Assembly (NCBI GenBank): GCA_933228895.1
Contig: OW121848.1
Location: 86,137,470 to 86,201,469 of the forward strand
DNA from: Platycnemis pennipes
Taxonomy: Eukaryota; Arthropoda; Insecta; Odonata; Platycnemididae
Length of the DNA stretch: 64,000 nucleotides
Direction of reading: 5' to 3'
Shown here in pieces: positions 34,261 through 47,819 of the stretch (its first letter is position 1; each line of letters starts with the position of its first letter). Both the position numbers and the translations under genes were made by a program. Under the pieces are notes generated by a model. That model saw only the letters and a program-made list of their open reading frames with translations. It was not told where the DNA came from and searched no databases.

Positions 34261-37200
34261 AAGGTGCAGAGCTCCCCGAAAATTCACCGATGATATTCGC
34301 CGCCACGTAGAACGTAGGGATTTGGGAATTGTTTGAGCAAACACCCCACATGCCAGCACCCTTGCTCACTCTTTCTGTCTGATAACGACTCATTACCCGT
34401 AATCGTAGGAGCGACTCGGGAATTCTAACTATTTTGACATGAGGGAATACCTGTAAACAGCGGGTAAGAAAGACTGGAAAATTAAAATCTTCTTTTTTCT
34501 CTTTCCTGCATGAAACGTGGAGATGGTTGCGGACCAGAACGTAACATCAACATTTGTGTACAATGAACTGGATCTGAATCGTGTTTACCTTCTACGTCCA
34601 AGCAAATTTACCAATGGGTATCAACATTCTAAAGAGTATTACCAGGCTCTAATGAAATTTATATTAATACCGAACAACGTAAATACATGAAGAGATAAAC
34701 ACCAAGTCGTTAGATCATAATAAACTGCAATATCTTGTCTCTAGGCGATAACTGGACAAACATCACGACAAACAGCAAATCGATCAACGGTTAAAGGAAG
34801 AGTGATGCAGGTTGTTTTTCATTAAAATGTATGTAGGATAAGAAAAGGAATTATATTCTCTAAACAGCTGCCTTGGAAAATATTTCTGATCAAAATATAT
34901 TAGTATTCAAGGATAATGGAATTCATTAACATTTGACTAACTCTAGCTATGAAACAGAAAAAAGACGGTTATTACAAAAGAATTGGGACAGACATTATTC
35001 AGTAATAATTGAATTAATCACCGTTCAGTATAGCTCCAAGCATAAAGTTTCAATGTGGGAAATCTTAAGACGATTGGAAGATATTTTGGGTTAATTAATA
35101 ATTATTTAAAGATGACAACGGTTGGAAAATTAACACGAAGTAATTCCATAGCTCTGTCCGGGCAATTTTACTCAAATTCAGGCATTTAAAAATTTTGATA
35201 ACGATATTTTCAGAGTTTTGTTTCATTGAACTAGTTTACACAATTACTTGTGTATTCTGCGATAACAGTTATCTTTCATAAAAAGTAATTTCGCGAATGG
35301 AAGAATTTGCCATTTGAACTATTCCAAAATGGAATTTGCAAGTCAGATATTGCCTTTGTGATAGTAGGCTTTCATTTTTTCCATGTCCAACTATGGAAAA
35401 AATATACTTGATGGCTAGTAGAACAGTTGGTCCTGATTAACTGTGTTTATGGTTATTTTAATTGTGGTTGTTTTGTGTCATCCATTACTTATGAAGATAT
35501 TCGGGCAAAAAGAATATCTCCGATAGATAGGTAAAAATGGCGTAAAACCGGCACTTTATCATTAATGAATATTTAATGAGATTAAAAGAGTCGTAATCAG
35601 GTTCTACTACAAGTTTTATATATAAATATATATATAAAATGAGGACAGTTTGTAGTGAACATAGCTGCCGTGGTCGAAGGAAATAATGAATATGACATAT
35701 AGGTATTGTAGGACGTGATATGAGAAGGGAAATATTACTACTTTGCTGGGAATTTTCATCTTTCATTTTGAGTATTAAATCAGTGAAAATGAAAATAGGT
35801 ACTAGGGATCCTGATTAAAATCTAGAGAATAAATGATGCCCCTACTACGATGATTCTTGGGAACTCTTTGCCATATTTTACGTAACTAAATGACTATTCT
35901 TTTTAAATGAATCGCGTGGATGATTTTTCCACACATTATTATTATTATTATTATTCGCTTTGTTCTAAGACTCAACGTTATCATCTAAGGTCTGCGACTG
36001 CGAAATATTGAGCAGAGTAATACCGAATACCGAATAATAAAAAGTTTTTAATGCAAGTGATACGTTTCCACGCAGAACGTAGTCAAAGACAATGGAGGGC
36101 ATGCTTGCATTAAAAAATTCTTTTGTAGCGAGGGAAAAAATACTTCCTAAAATGATAATAATCATAAAAAGAGGTTAAAATTACATAATCAACATCGCTC
36201 ACTTGCCGAAGATGATGCATATTAATAGTATTATATTTGTCACAAAATTTGTAACGAAGTTGTTACTCATTCAATATAAGAATATTTACTTTTCCGATCG
36301 CTATATAAAAGAGACGATTTCTCTTCGAACGGCGAACACTGGCACAGCTTACTTAAAAGGTAAGATCAAGATGGTGGTGTAAGAGAGATAACGAATAGCA
36401 AAACTAAACAAAATACAATTGGTAAATTCACTGAAGCAAATAATCCCAATTCTCATTTGCGTGAAATAATATAGTCCATTGAATAAATGCGTTACCTCAA
36501 AAAGTTTGTTTTAATTATTGTCTTAATAGAAGGAAACAAATAAATTAGTATGCGGAAGACAGTAAACAATATTACATTTGCTCTTCAATGGACAGAAATA
36601 CCTAGCCTGATGTACATCAAGCGAAGAATAGTACAAGCTATTCGTGTAGATGGTGGCACTCAACAGATTGGAATTGTGGATCAATGGAAAAGTGGACCAG
36701 AAAAAGCTTGACGCCTTCTAAAAGTGCTGGAGAAGGAGCTGAAGGTCAAAAGGGGAAGAAATTAGGAAGAAAATGGAAAAGCCGAAGAAGAAAGGTCTCT
36801 GTGGAGTAGCATACGGAAAAGAGGAACACAATAGATTGGGAACTCCTTGAGACCCTGATTTATAAATAACATAGTTGTCGGTAAAATGGAGCGAAAAGCC
36901 CTACAAAAAAGATCAAGGGACAATCAAGAGGGATGCAATTACAGGGAAGTAAAAAAAGAATTTGAAATAGGGAATAATGAATGTCCGTAGTTAATAATTA
37001 TTAGGATTGATACTCTGATGATGATGACAAAACTGGAGTTTTTCATAATCTTGGCATTTTTTGGCTTGGTTTTTTGGCATCATGGCGTCTTGATATCATG
37101 TTTATATCACAAAAACAACGATTTTCGAGAAAAACAAGGCTGCAGTTAGTGGGGATACTATATTACTACGGTTAGTATTGTCTTTAGGCGCCCATAGTAC

Positions 37201-38195
37201 ATTAACATGAGAATCAAGATTCTCCTGTCACCGCGGCTTGGAGGATAAAGGACTGAAACGCGTCATTCTTTGCTCGCAAGAAGATAACAATAAGCAGTCT
37301 GAATAATAACCCTTCACTGCAATGATTTAATCACGTTTTTGACTTACAATGGAGGACAAATAGGATGTGTGTCATTGATTAATTTAAGATCGTCATCTTC
37401 CTCCGTCCTTCGCCAATAGGCTTTTCGAGTTCCCCTTCTGAGGAGGAGAATAAAAATATTCTGTAGGTATCCCAATATCGCCAAGAGAAAAAATCTGGAG
37501 GTAGTTTTTTGTTGTGGAAAAAAGCCAGATGTCCTCGCAGCAGTTCATCTTTTCCCACGAGCCCTAAGCGCTACCCGCCGTATCCTCTTCATCTCCATTG
37601 GGTTTCCTTTCAATACATCTCCACCTTTCTGAAACACTGGACGAATCGGCGGAAGGAGTGAGAGAGAAAGGGAGATAGGAGACAAATGATGTGGATATTG
37701 CACAGGTTGGAAGTAAACGAGTGGATGCTTACATTTTTTAATTGGAAATTTGAAAGTTAGAGGAAATTTACAAAGAAAAGTTGTACGTATTTAGATCCTT
37801 TTGAGTGTAAAATGAAGTATTCTATAGAAACAACATCCAAAGCACTGGATTTACACTCAGTTGGCACCTCCTTCGCTCACCAATAAGACAAAAATAAGGA
37901 AAAAGATGCTCTTCGTAAAAGGCGACGGGGAAAAGATGGATGGGATGCATTATTTTATATTTGTTGCCGTTATAATAGAGGTCACATAAATCACCTATGG
38001 AAGTAATAGTGATATAATCGAGGGAGATGTTGATAAACGATGAACATATAATATACCATGGGACAAATACAAAGGTAAAATTATCTCGCGACCGGAAGAA
38101 ATGACTCATGTGAAGGAAATATACGATTGCTAAGGAAAAACATGAAGAACAGAAAACTTCAATACGTTACTCATTTTACAGCTTTACGTCACGAA
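34260..38195. other. long AT-rich non-coding stretch
   Basis: No gene recognised over almost 4 kb. Contents: a (TA)n-like run near 35620-35636, a microsatellite at 35935-35955, and a region at 36640-37030 that ends in gatgatgatga and superficially resembles a LINE 3' end but gives no convincing protein match. 37380-37640 is mixed in composition. Confidence 0.5.
35935..35955. repeat. (ATT)7 microsatellite
   Basis: Seven uninterrupted ATT units. Confidence 0.95.
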
Positions 38196-38199
38196 TGAA

Positions 38200-38345
38200 A
38201 GTACTCAACTGCCAATCACATCCATCCGTTGGATGGGACGTTAAGCCGTGGTCGCCTTGGCGCCTGTTCGTTCAAAGCGGGCTAATGCCGATGCCGGGTT
38301 TCTCTCCACCCTTCCTCCTTTCACTTCCATTCCCGTCCTTGTACC
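38200..38345 (+). mobile_element. SINE family A, body fragment
   Basis: A plus-strand fragment shares with the 60.45-kb element the blocks gtactcaactg, ggatgggacgttaagccgtgg, cttggcgcc and tttctctccacccttcctcc. The tRNA-like head is missing and the 3' part diverges after about 38330. The overlapping 114-codon frame at 38195-38539 is incidental. A second short run (38400-38470) is unrelated. Confidence 0.8.
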
Positions 38346-38539
38346 TTTCCTCCCGGTCTGAAGCGCCTATTAGCCCGGGAACAGACTTGAAAACACAGAT
38401 GAAGATGTTACCAATCACACAGAGTACACCGCGAAGGTCAGATACGAGCATGAATGAGGATTTCATGGCCCTTGGAGCACAGTCGTGTGTGATAGGGATG
38501 TCACCAATTTCGGTTATACTTTTAGTGACGCGACTTTAA

Positions 38540-39200
38540 TTTACAACGATGCTCCATCGAGCGGAGGAACAAAGGGTAAAGGGAGCCCGTAAACGTGGCC
38601 CGGAAGAGAACGGACGGATCGCGTACGTGGGAGCTGAGCATGTTTTTTCCTTCAATGCGGTGAGTGAGTGCTCTTCACTTAAGCGACGTGGCCTGCTCTC
38701 GGATCTGGGGTATTCGCGGGTGCGGCACACACGACGGCGCGGGCTGCTGCCCTCTCAGCCCTGCTCCTCCCCCATCCCCATCTCTCTCTCGCGAACCCCC
38801 GGGGGAGACGGTGGGGAAGGCCTAGAAGCCGTCTTTCTTTTATTCCGCCCCGTACTTCCTACTTGCTCCATCCTTCTAGCCACGGGCGCCCGAGAACTAT
38901 TCGCCCATCTGCACCCCTGCTGCACTTGAGCGAAATATGAAGCGACCCGGACAAACCTCTCATTTCCTGCAGAGAATTTGAATGCTTGGGTGAGAGAGTA
39001 CATTTTACCGTCTTTACCTGAGGGAACAGCGAAAAGAGAAAGAGGAAGTTTTGGGAGGGAGTAAAAAATAATGACGTAATTTTTTTCGAGAGACGAGACG
39101 GTCGTTTCCGAGCGGCACTGCTCTGTGGAAACGGTAGAGAGGGGGGGGAGGGGGGTGGGGCAGGGACATCGCCCCCTCGGGGACGTAAGCCTTCGTCCTT
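38540..39200. other. GC-rich mixed block 11
   Basis: GC-rich DNA with a C/T-rich run (38750-38900) and a G-rich run (39135-39165). Frames of 126 codons (plus) and 155 codons (minus) are open but biased, with no domain. Not called as genes. Confidence 0.5.
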
Positions 39201-41080
39201 CACCCCCCACTGACCTTTGCAATCGGCTTCAGGTTTTGCTCGATATCGGCTCGGGGCAAGGATAAATTCAAAATTTTCCGATCCGAAATATTCGTCTATA
39301 TTTCATCCTGAGGTCAACGAAGCGGATATTTGGACGAGGCTGGAAGTGTAACGCCAGGTCAGCTGAGAGAAATCACTGAGATGATCAAATACGCAGGCTT
39401 AGCGAACTCCTCGGCTATTTGATGTCAAATTTTATGCAGTGTTTACTGAATAAGCTGGAGCAAAAGATTGTGTAAATATTAGCTGGAATGCGACCGCTAC
39501 ATTTTTTTTCCTGAACAGAGTAAAGACGTAGCATTACGCCATTACACAGATACAAATTAAACAGGAATGAATGTGTTTTGATGTCTTGATGATTCCTTGA
39601 TGATTCCTTGTTTTACACATTAATCTATATTACAGTATATCTGCAGCAGTGAAGATTTTTACAAGACCTGTAATCATTGCTTGATTTGATAATTGACGCG
39701 CTAAAAGGTCATGAGAAATTTTCTCCGCGATATACATTAATTTACCACGCACAGATTTTCATAATCCTATCCATTGTAAGCACTTTTACTTTGGAATAAT
39801 TACAGCCGAGGTTATGACATAATCGCTAATTTTGTTTACTTGGTTGATAATAATAAATTGAGGTGCGGTTTTATAATGCCTGGTTAGCGTTAGATATCAG
39901 CTTATGCAGACGTTAAGTACCTTTGTGTGCTTATGAAACTTATGGTCTCAAAAAGTATATCAGACAAGTCATCATAGACGTTAGCTGCAGAGAAGTGCAA
40001 CCTTAGGTGATTTGTAGCCTAAAAATATTTAACCAGAACTTATGAAGTTGGCCAAAATGTAGCCAGAATTATATCATTACGTTCCGATGTGTCACATGCT
40101 TGCGCACAATAGAAATACTTGGGAAAACATTCAATCAAAGGAAACCTTTGGCCTGATTAATAAGGAAAGTGTAATCTTTCCAAAATAGCTGAACATTCAT
40201 TTAGTCCCTAAGAGTTGGCAAGTGAGTTGAAGCTTTCACCGGGTAAGAAACTGTACAACGGGTGAGTGGAGAACATATCTCACAGTGTGCCACAAAAAAT
40301 TTTTTTAACTGCTGCTCGAGAAGAAAAAGCCACTTTTTCTAAGACGAATCGAGATTAACGTGTATTAGGAATTATTACCATTTCGTTAAACATAGGAATA
40401 TACAAATGAAAAATATTATGCAGGACATTATTGTGAAAAGTGATCTACTAGTAAAAGTCAAATTGAGAACGATTAAAAGAGATATGCTGTTCTTCTGGAG
40501 CTCAAAAATGTATGTAACCATGATTTATCGTTTAATGTCATATTGAAGATAATTAAGGGCAAAGGATCTTCATCCATTTAAATCTGTTTTAATTTATCTA
40601 ATTTTATCCATCATCGTCAACCAAACGTTATCAGTACGGCGCTAAAAATTAATGAAATCCATTTTTGATAAATGAGATGCGATATGTGCCCATTTTTTAT
40701 TCCATCTACGGAATAAATAGAAGAGTAGAAAATAAAATAATGGTCAGGTTTAGGAGAGCAAAGTGGGTTTCCACAGACTCACTGCAGCATGTGATGTACA
40801 TAATTAGAAAACCAAGGTTGATGGAATAAAAAAATAAATGCCAATATGTCACAAAAGAAACCCTTAATAATATTGCAATAGTTTTTGTACCACCCGCTTA
40901 CGAACATATATGATATTCATGGAATTTTGGGGAACGCAGCACGAATCACCTCCGTGCGAAAAATGTTCGATGAAGACCATGATTTTTTTGCTCCTATTTC
41001 TCCTTCCAATATTCGCCTTTGCAACACTTTTGATCTGAGTGAGATAACTCAACCGAAGGTTGGTTTTGATAGTTGAGAGT
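39200..41080. other. AT-rich non-coding stretch
   Basis: No gene recognised. A 12-base direct repeat (tgatgattcctt twice) lies at 39587-39611. A pair of opposed 62-63-codon frames near 40864-41076 is unsupported. Confidence 0.55.
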
Positions 41081-41084
41081 AGGG

Positions 41085-41290
41085 CTCACCCCGGATTAAT
41101 CCAGAGGCTTGTGAATTTCACACATTCAGGGTAGGTTCAGCCAGTTCATTTCCCTGGTCCACCTCGGACACCGAGGATTTTTCGTTCGGGGGCGTCCAAA
41201 GACTTCACCCGGATTTGAACCCTCGCGTCCACGTCTGTAACGTCGGACAAATACTGCGGGAGTACACTAATTTCAGTAAAGAAGACGCTA
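41085..41290 (-). mobile_element. possible tRNA-derived SINE, family C
   Basis: On the minus strand gggttcaaatcc (41222-41211) matches a polymerase III B-box well and is followed by a GC-richer body with a 6-bp hairpin (cctcgg/ccgagg near 41163-41177). The A-box is poor and I see no second copy in the window, so the SINE call is tentative. Confidence 0.35.
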
Positions 41291-41820
41291 CTTTTCAGAC
41301 TTCTTTATTCTTCCTTCCCCGCACCAAAAAAATCAACCAATCAACAAACAACAATTCAATTCACTTCTCCGCTTCACTCCCCCAGCAACCCACCAACATC
41401 TCTCAAACAAACAAAACAAGTCTCATCAAACGTTACAATACATTCTTTATAGAGTAATCTGCAATCATTCGTGTCTCTCTCTACTGGGCAGTTAAGTACT
41501 TCAACATGAACTAAGAGATGCCAAGTTTTATGCACCATCACATGTTCAATAGGGCGAAACATTTTTCTCACAATCAATACTTTATTATCTTTGAGGAAAT
41601 TTCATCTTATTCACAGATAAAATAGTTGAAATCGTTATACTTGATGAAAGCATGAATGTATCACATAATACGTGTTCTATTAAAGTAGACAATTTTAACT
41701 ACACCACAAATCAAAATATATAGGCTGTACAGAGTTACCTGTCGTAGTTTTTATTGCCAAATTTACAATTCCAGCTTATAAGCACGGAAAGGAAATTGGT
41801 GTTTAGTGGCTTATAGCCAC
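41290..41820. other. AT-rich non-coding stretch
   Basis: An 80-codon plus frame (41215-41457), rich in N, S and T, starts inside the putative SINE. No other feature. Confidence 0.45.
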
Positions 41821-41824
41821 AATT

Positions 41825-42240
41825 ACGGTTTATGGCTATGCGCTGGCGGGGAACGGAGAGGGCGGGCTTTACCACACATTTTCAATTTCACTGCATAGGA
41901 TCCATTGAGAAGCTGTCGTTGCCCATTTTCCGTCCTTTCTTCTTCCCGTCATCTTCCTCGTCATATTTTTCGCATCCCGCCGGCAACTGCACTCGCCGAT
42001 CCACAACACGACTGGGCGTTGCTTTCCTCAGACAGTCGCCACCCATGGTCCCTCTCAGCGCTATTTCCCGGCTCCATGACCTTATCAACCTCCCTCAACG
42101 CTTCCCTCGCCTCACGCGCGAGGGGACACGCCCTCGCGCGCGCACATTTCGCATACCCGCACGTGGCACCGAATTCCTACCCCATTAACCTCCCGTCGCA
42201 TAATTGGACTCGCTCCAGGTCCAGAGAGAGAGAGAGAGAT
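41825..42240. other. GC-rich CpG-bearing block 12
   Basis: C/T-rich DNA with clustered CpG near 42110-42160, including a 10-bp hairpin (cgcgcgaggg 42115-42124 with ccctcgcgcg 42131-42140), and an (AG)n run at 42223-42239. Two overlapping frames of 117-118 codons show no domain. Confidence 0.55.
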
Positions 42241-42363
42241 GATGATGAAGCCAAATGAACGCGAGATGCCTCCAAGGGACCGTGAGATGGCGCCAAGTTT
42301 CCATTCGTCACGCGCTTTCGCTCAAAAATTAAGGTAAAAAATTTTTCGATCATTCAAAGCCTG

Positions 42364-42383
42364 TTTTTTTTTTTTTTTTTTTT
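42364..42383. repeat. poly-T run of 20
   Basis: Twenty consecutive T on the plus strand. It could be the poly-A tail of an unrecognised minus-strand retroelement, but the adjacent sequence (42384 onwards) gives no LINE or SINE signature. Confidence 0.9.
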
Positions 42384-45300
42384 ACGAACGTGTGTTTTGC
42401 ATTAACCCGCATCGGAAAACCCTCCCATTTCCATCTCGAGCGTGTTCACGCACGACTACTCACTCAAGTATTTCATTCACATCAGGCTCATAACTCATGT
42501 TAGGGAGCAAGAATTCACATTCATTTTGAATCACTAAAGAAATTCGTGCGTTTCCTTTTTCACTTATGTGTTTCACTGTTCCACGGCTCGTATCTCGTAT
42601 ACAAGGCGTGGATTCGAGTTCAGGTCAGTGTTTGAGATGTTTCAGCTTGTGGTAGCTTCTAGTTCATTCGTAGAGTAAGTATTAAGCAGGTTAGCAAGTC
42701 CAGTTATGATATTAAGCATTCTGGGAAGTTAATTAGCAATTAAATATTCTAGTTCTCTATCTCTCGGTACTTGTAGGCATTTATACTAGATAGTATGTTC
42801 AGAATTGTCTATGCCTCGTATAATACGAATTTCTGAGTTATGATTTTCATCCATACTAATGACTTAGGTGAGAACATACCTATACCTTTCTTACGAATGT
42901 GAAAATGTGGTGGTCGGTTTTTTAACACAGTTATCTATGAACTAATTGCATTGATTGGCTTATCATTGGAAGGCTTTAATTTAAAGCTCAAAATTAGTTT
43001 TAATATTCATTTTAAAGTTGAGACGGGGGCAGAGTGAAGTTCATGCGTTACATTTTTCAGTTAAGTCTTTCACTGTTCCTGAACTTCAGAGTTGAGTGAA
43101 GTTTTTTTGTAACACCAAGAAACTATTTCAAGTTTATATATACTTCCTCCTATTTTTACCATACTTAGTGACAGTACGTATTTACGCTTTAAGAGACTAA
43201 AAAACTGGAATCTTATAATAGAGTAATAACTTGAATTTGGAAAGTAGGTCGTGATGGGGGCAGCAATATAAAAATTTAAATAAAATGCCTTTTCACCGAG
43301 AGATACTAGAGAATGTTCTTACATTATTTTGGATAACATTTGGACATGCTTTCCAACCATGTTGACTCCATTAGTTTAGCATTCAATGCTTCCTTAGCAT
43401 CTTGCGAGCAGAAATTTTTTCCAACTATTGTTCATTATTCTTCATTTTAAAGCCCTTACTTGTTTTTCTGCTACGCATTTCTCTTTCGTTCTTTGCTTAT
43501 TTTTCCTCTGCACTTCTTTGCCCTTTTTTGGGACACTCTTCATGACAACCCCATTGTTTGTTTTCATTAAACTTTCTCATTAATTTTCCCATTAAGCTCA
43601 TTTCCTATTCTAAATCTACTTTAATTCCACTCTTTTCTTCCTTCTCGGGCATTTTCATAAAAACTTCATTAGCTCTCCTTCTCCTTCACATTTTTGTAAC
43701 GTTACGATCTTCCTTCCTCTCTTCTATTTTAAGCTCTCACTCCTTGCTAACGCTTTACCAATCCGCTTACTTCCATTTTTCTTCCTTGACCCAGCTAAAT
43801 TACAAGTAAATCTCATTCTACCATTAATTCCGTACTTACGCGTGCTCAACAATAGCCCGCTTCGTTTTAGTGGTGTCATATCTAAATTTTCTCCAGTCTT
43901 CTCATCTTTCTTCACGCCTTGCTTCATATCAGTAATATGTTTGATTCACTTATTTCTGCCCCTCATTATTTTTTCTTATCCCAACAAGTTTCTCTTTTTA
44001 CAATTCTTATATTTCAACTTATAGTATTATACACTTAACAGTATCATTGCTATATCCTACACAAACAAAAGCTACCGTAAATGGTTTAATTTTACTTAAT
44101 TTAATGAAATAGTAATATTCCTCATTTTAAATGAAATATTTGCGTATTATGATGCATAAGTTATTCCCAGTCACGGTTATCCCTGTATACGTCCCGGTGT
44201 TATTGCCATAAGTGTATACTTAACGACCAGTATTCTACTATGGATAACATCAGAAGTGCGTCATGTGCTCTCCAAGTCGATCTGTGGTGATTTTCCGTAG
44301 TATATAGTGCACAACCGGTTAGTTGCGTTAGACAAGACTTCTTAGCATTTACATGCGGCAGAAAGCAAATATTTGTTGCAAGATGACTAGCATCAATTGA
44401 CTGTGAATATAACGGGGACAGCGACTCTGATTATGGAATTTAAATATAATGAATTTAATTTACTCTTTTTATGGAATTTTTAAGCATATTAAAGTTTTAT
44501 TGCGCATGTAATTATTGGCTTTCACTCCTTTGTGTATTAGATTTGAAGAGTTGCGAACTAAATATATTTATAACGTTGAAAAATGCTAAATGAAAAGAGA
44601 TCCAAGCTACAAAAAATAAAATATGCCCATAACTTACATTTGTTTTGGTAGAATAAAAACCAAAATACATTTTCTGCGTTATGGCGATGTATGATAACAC
44701 AAAAACGTAAATTTGGTTTGTTTCGCAGCGCTGCTACTCAACAATTGCTACAGAGTTGCTACTGCCCATTCAACTACCTTAGGAGAAATGATTCAATTTA
44801 GCTGAACACAGGAAGATGGATGTATTTGTCCACGGCACAGCAGGATAATAGAATAGCAGTAAGAGGGCATGGACGGGCCAAAGAGGATGTGGCGTGTGGC
44901 GAGTTCGATTGAACTGAACCTTGAAAACCTTGAATTGAATTGACCTTTGAAACTTTATTTACGCTCAGTCAAAAGGCTATGCGGAGTGGCTGCGAGAGAC
45001 GGGATTCGTTTACTTAAGAAACTAGCCAGGACATAAAATAGTTGCAAGATTCTCCATTAAGCCGCCTTAGAAAACAACACCGTTATGTCTACGTTATTGA
45101 AAGTACTAGTATTACCTTTGCGTAAAACTGATTTAAATCTGTATCTGCCGTTTTTGAAAGGATAACAGGGAAGCTAAGTTAGTAATACGTATTTAGTTAT
45201 GCTGTTATGAGGATGTATTAGCCTAGGGTCATTTGTATAGCAATAAATTGACCAAATGGGTTGAAAAAACGTTTTCATTTTGCTCATTAGTCTCATTACA

Positions 45301-46590
45301 ATGTTAAGAAATCCTTATCTCTCTTACATGCACTGTTATCTCCTTTTTGATATGCATGAAATAGGTGGATGACAAGGTGAGTTAGATGTCATTCATAGAA
45401 AATTTTATTTAGTATGTTTTAAATAAGTACTTAAATTCTTACTGCTGTTTCACGTCACTGTTCTATACAGGCTACTAATCTTTCCGTAATTCGACCAAGT
45501 TTTTCGCGCAAGTTTCCGGAATGATTACCGTCTTCCTCAAATACTGTTCGCTTGGGATTTTGGTTATACGTTAACAGCTTGAAAAGTCGTAGTTCAATAG
45601 GACTCGCCGCACGCAGCAATATACTTTCCCACGAGTCCGTCAACCCCTCCCCTTCCCACCAACGCACTCTGCTTGATTCGCAGCATTGAATACCATGTCC
45701 GTCGTCCATCCACTTGGGCTCTGCCAACATTTTCGATATTTGCCTGTAATTATCGAATCACAGGGAAGTATATTAATCGGTCCGAGAAGCCGCACGATAA
45801 ATTTTGCACAGTTACGTTTGCGTGTGATTTTACGAGTGTAGGCACTCAATATTGGTCCCTTTTATAATGGAAAACTTAGTGAGAATATTTCCTTCCCTTT
45901 ATGCTTCCATTCAAAAAGTTTCCTGAGTACACACTTGGAACTTCACAGGCTATTTACGACGTTGCAAGAGATGATGTATTATTATAAGCTTACTTAAAAC
46001 ATCGGAACCAAGGAATCTTAATTTGTAAATTTTGGGCATAACAATGGGACATTTTGGGTTCGCTGGATTGCATTTGGAACGAAAGAAGGGATTTTCGAGA
46101 TATGGCTATTAGTAACCTATGCTGATTATTAATAGCGAGTAACATCTAAATTAAATATATTTCAACAAAATGTCCCTTTATTATTCTATCAAATTCACTA
46201 AACTCTCTACTTCCTCAATAGCAGCCAGATCGTTATATCTTATCGTTATATACTTTAAAAAATCTTCTCAACATCTTTAATATTTCCACCTTTTTGAAAG
46301 CTCACGCTGGAACTCGATCAGTTTTTACAGAGCAAGTATATCATTTTCATTAAGATGATACTCATGTCAAAAATTACCGCTGTCTTTCCTCAAATACACT
46401 TTATCTAAGTCCTAATGGACTTCCGCCTCCGGTGTGATGTCGAATTTCGAAAATAAGAATCCTCATTATGCCACAGTCTTCCTTTAACAACCCCTTGCAA
46501 TTAGCCACCCTCATAGCACATTTACTCCAGTGACCAAAATCCCTTGCTGATTTATTTTTACATAACTCTTTTTTTAATTTCATTTCCTCT
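42384..46590. other. long AT-rich non-coding stretch
   Basis: No gene recognised over 4.2 kb. 43440-44010 is T/C-leaning with an 83-codon frame (43558-43809) of hydrophobic, composition-driven sequence. Overlapping frames at 45455-45867 lack domains. 44910-44955 repeats ttgaa-type units. Confidence 0.5.
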
Positions 46591-46594
46591 TTAC

Positions 46595-47815
46595 CAGCTT
46601 CTACGTATCTCTTCCTTTCTGCGCCTTCCGTACCACCCTCCTTAATCTCCCTCTCCACCACCCTCCTCTCGTATTCTTCACCTTCACCATCGACCACCTT
46701 CACCGCTTCCCGCCCCTTCCCTCCTCAACCCACGTGGGAATCGCGGCGGGGGAAAATTAAACTGTCGCCTCGGTGGCATTCTGCGAAAAGAGAAAGTGTG
46801 GGAGGGAAGGGTTTATTAAAGATAGCAGACCGAGGAAGGAGGAGCGGAAAAAAAATTAGCGAACGTGAGAGAAGAGGGAAGTAGGAGAGAGGGCGGGTAG
46901 TGGGGGGGGGGGGGGGACGACGGGGCAAGACGGAGGACGGACGGGGAGATTTATGAAAATATGGAGAGGGAGGAAGTGGAAATCCCAGAGCGCGGATACA
47001 CTGTCGGGTGATGGTTTCTCGTTTCTCTCGCTTTTTTTTAAATAAGGGGAGGAAAAAAATGGCTGGGCCTTCGCATTTTCCCTCGTGGACGTATGTTTGC
47101 ATTGTGTGCTTTTGAGGCGTTTGCGCCGGCTATTGAGGACGGAGTTCGGGCAATGCGCAATGTGTGTGTGTGGAGGAGAGGGAAGTGGAGATGAGGAGTG
47201 GAAGGATAGGCTGTGTGGCATAAAAATGGAAAGATTTTTTTGAGTGTTGGCTTAGAATGTTAGGACGGCGTGTGAAGTCTTCGGCGGCAAGGGAGCTGGA
47301 GCGGTACCGGTCGGGCGGTGGCGTACTTTGTGATGGGGGAGCAGAGGTAGGGTGAAAAGCGTGTGGGGCAAAGGAGAGAGAGAGAGAGAGAGGAACGTTA
47401 GTGCGCCGGAAGAAAAAAAGAGGACTTGCCACACAAGAGGGTTCCCCTGATTTCCCACAGCGCTCGCGCACGCTGGGATATATATACATGCAAGCACACA
47501 AGAGAGAAGGAGCACCTCCTCCTCTTTTCCCTCCTCCTCCTACTCCACCCCCGCACCCGCCAAGTCCACTCATCCCACCACCACTACTTTCTTTCTCTCT
47601 TATGCCCTATCTACGCACACCGTACCTTCTCCGCACTCTTGCCTCTCTTCCTCCCCGCCTCCGTGCCGTCCGTCGAGACGAGGTTGGCGGTTTGCGGGGA
47701 ATCAGGTGCTTGTGTTCGTGTATGTTCAGTCTGCTCACGGAGGCGACGAAAGAGCAACTATCCTTCCCTTTTCCTCCCTCATTTTGCCCTCATGCTAATC
47801 TTGCGGTTTCATGAT
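46595..47815. other. GC-rich block 13, three skew domains
   Basis: C/T-rich 46600-46740, G/A-rich 46740-47400, C/T-rich 47510-47800. It contains a run of 15 G (46902-46916) and a GA run (47374-47392). Frames of 100-147 codons on both strands are low-complexity. A POU-type ATGCAAAT follows near 47859 in the downstream mixed-composition edge. Confidence 0.6.
46902..46916. repeat. poly-G run of 15
   Basis: Fifteen consecutive G on the plus strand within the purine-rich part of block 13; a possible G-quadruplex and a likely sequencing or assembly weak point. Confidence 0.9.
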
Positions 47816-47819
47816 AATT

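Noticed and set aside
36640..37030. Possible third LINE 3' end, because it ends in gatgatgatga
   Set aside because: Translation in three frames gives many stops and no alignable RT or C-terminal motif. The short repeat alone is not enough.
37225..37270. GAAACGCGTC, which looks like the end of a hammerhead ribozyme
   Set aside because: No CUGAUGA-like box and no stem II could be placed upstream.
42364..42383. Poly-T as the tail of a minus-strand retroelement
   Set aside because: No LINE or SINE sequence is recognisable on the adjoining 3' side; left as a simple repeat.
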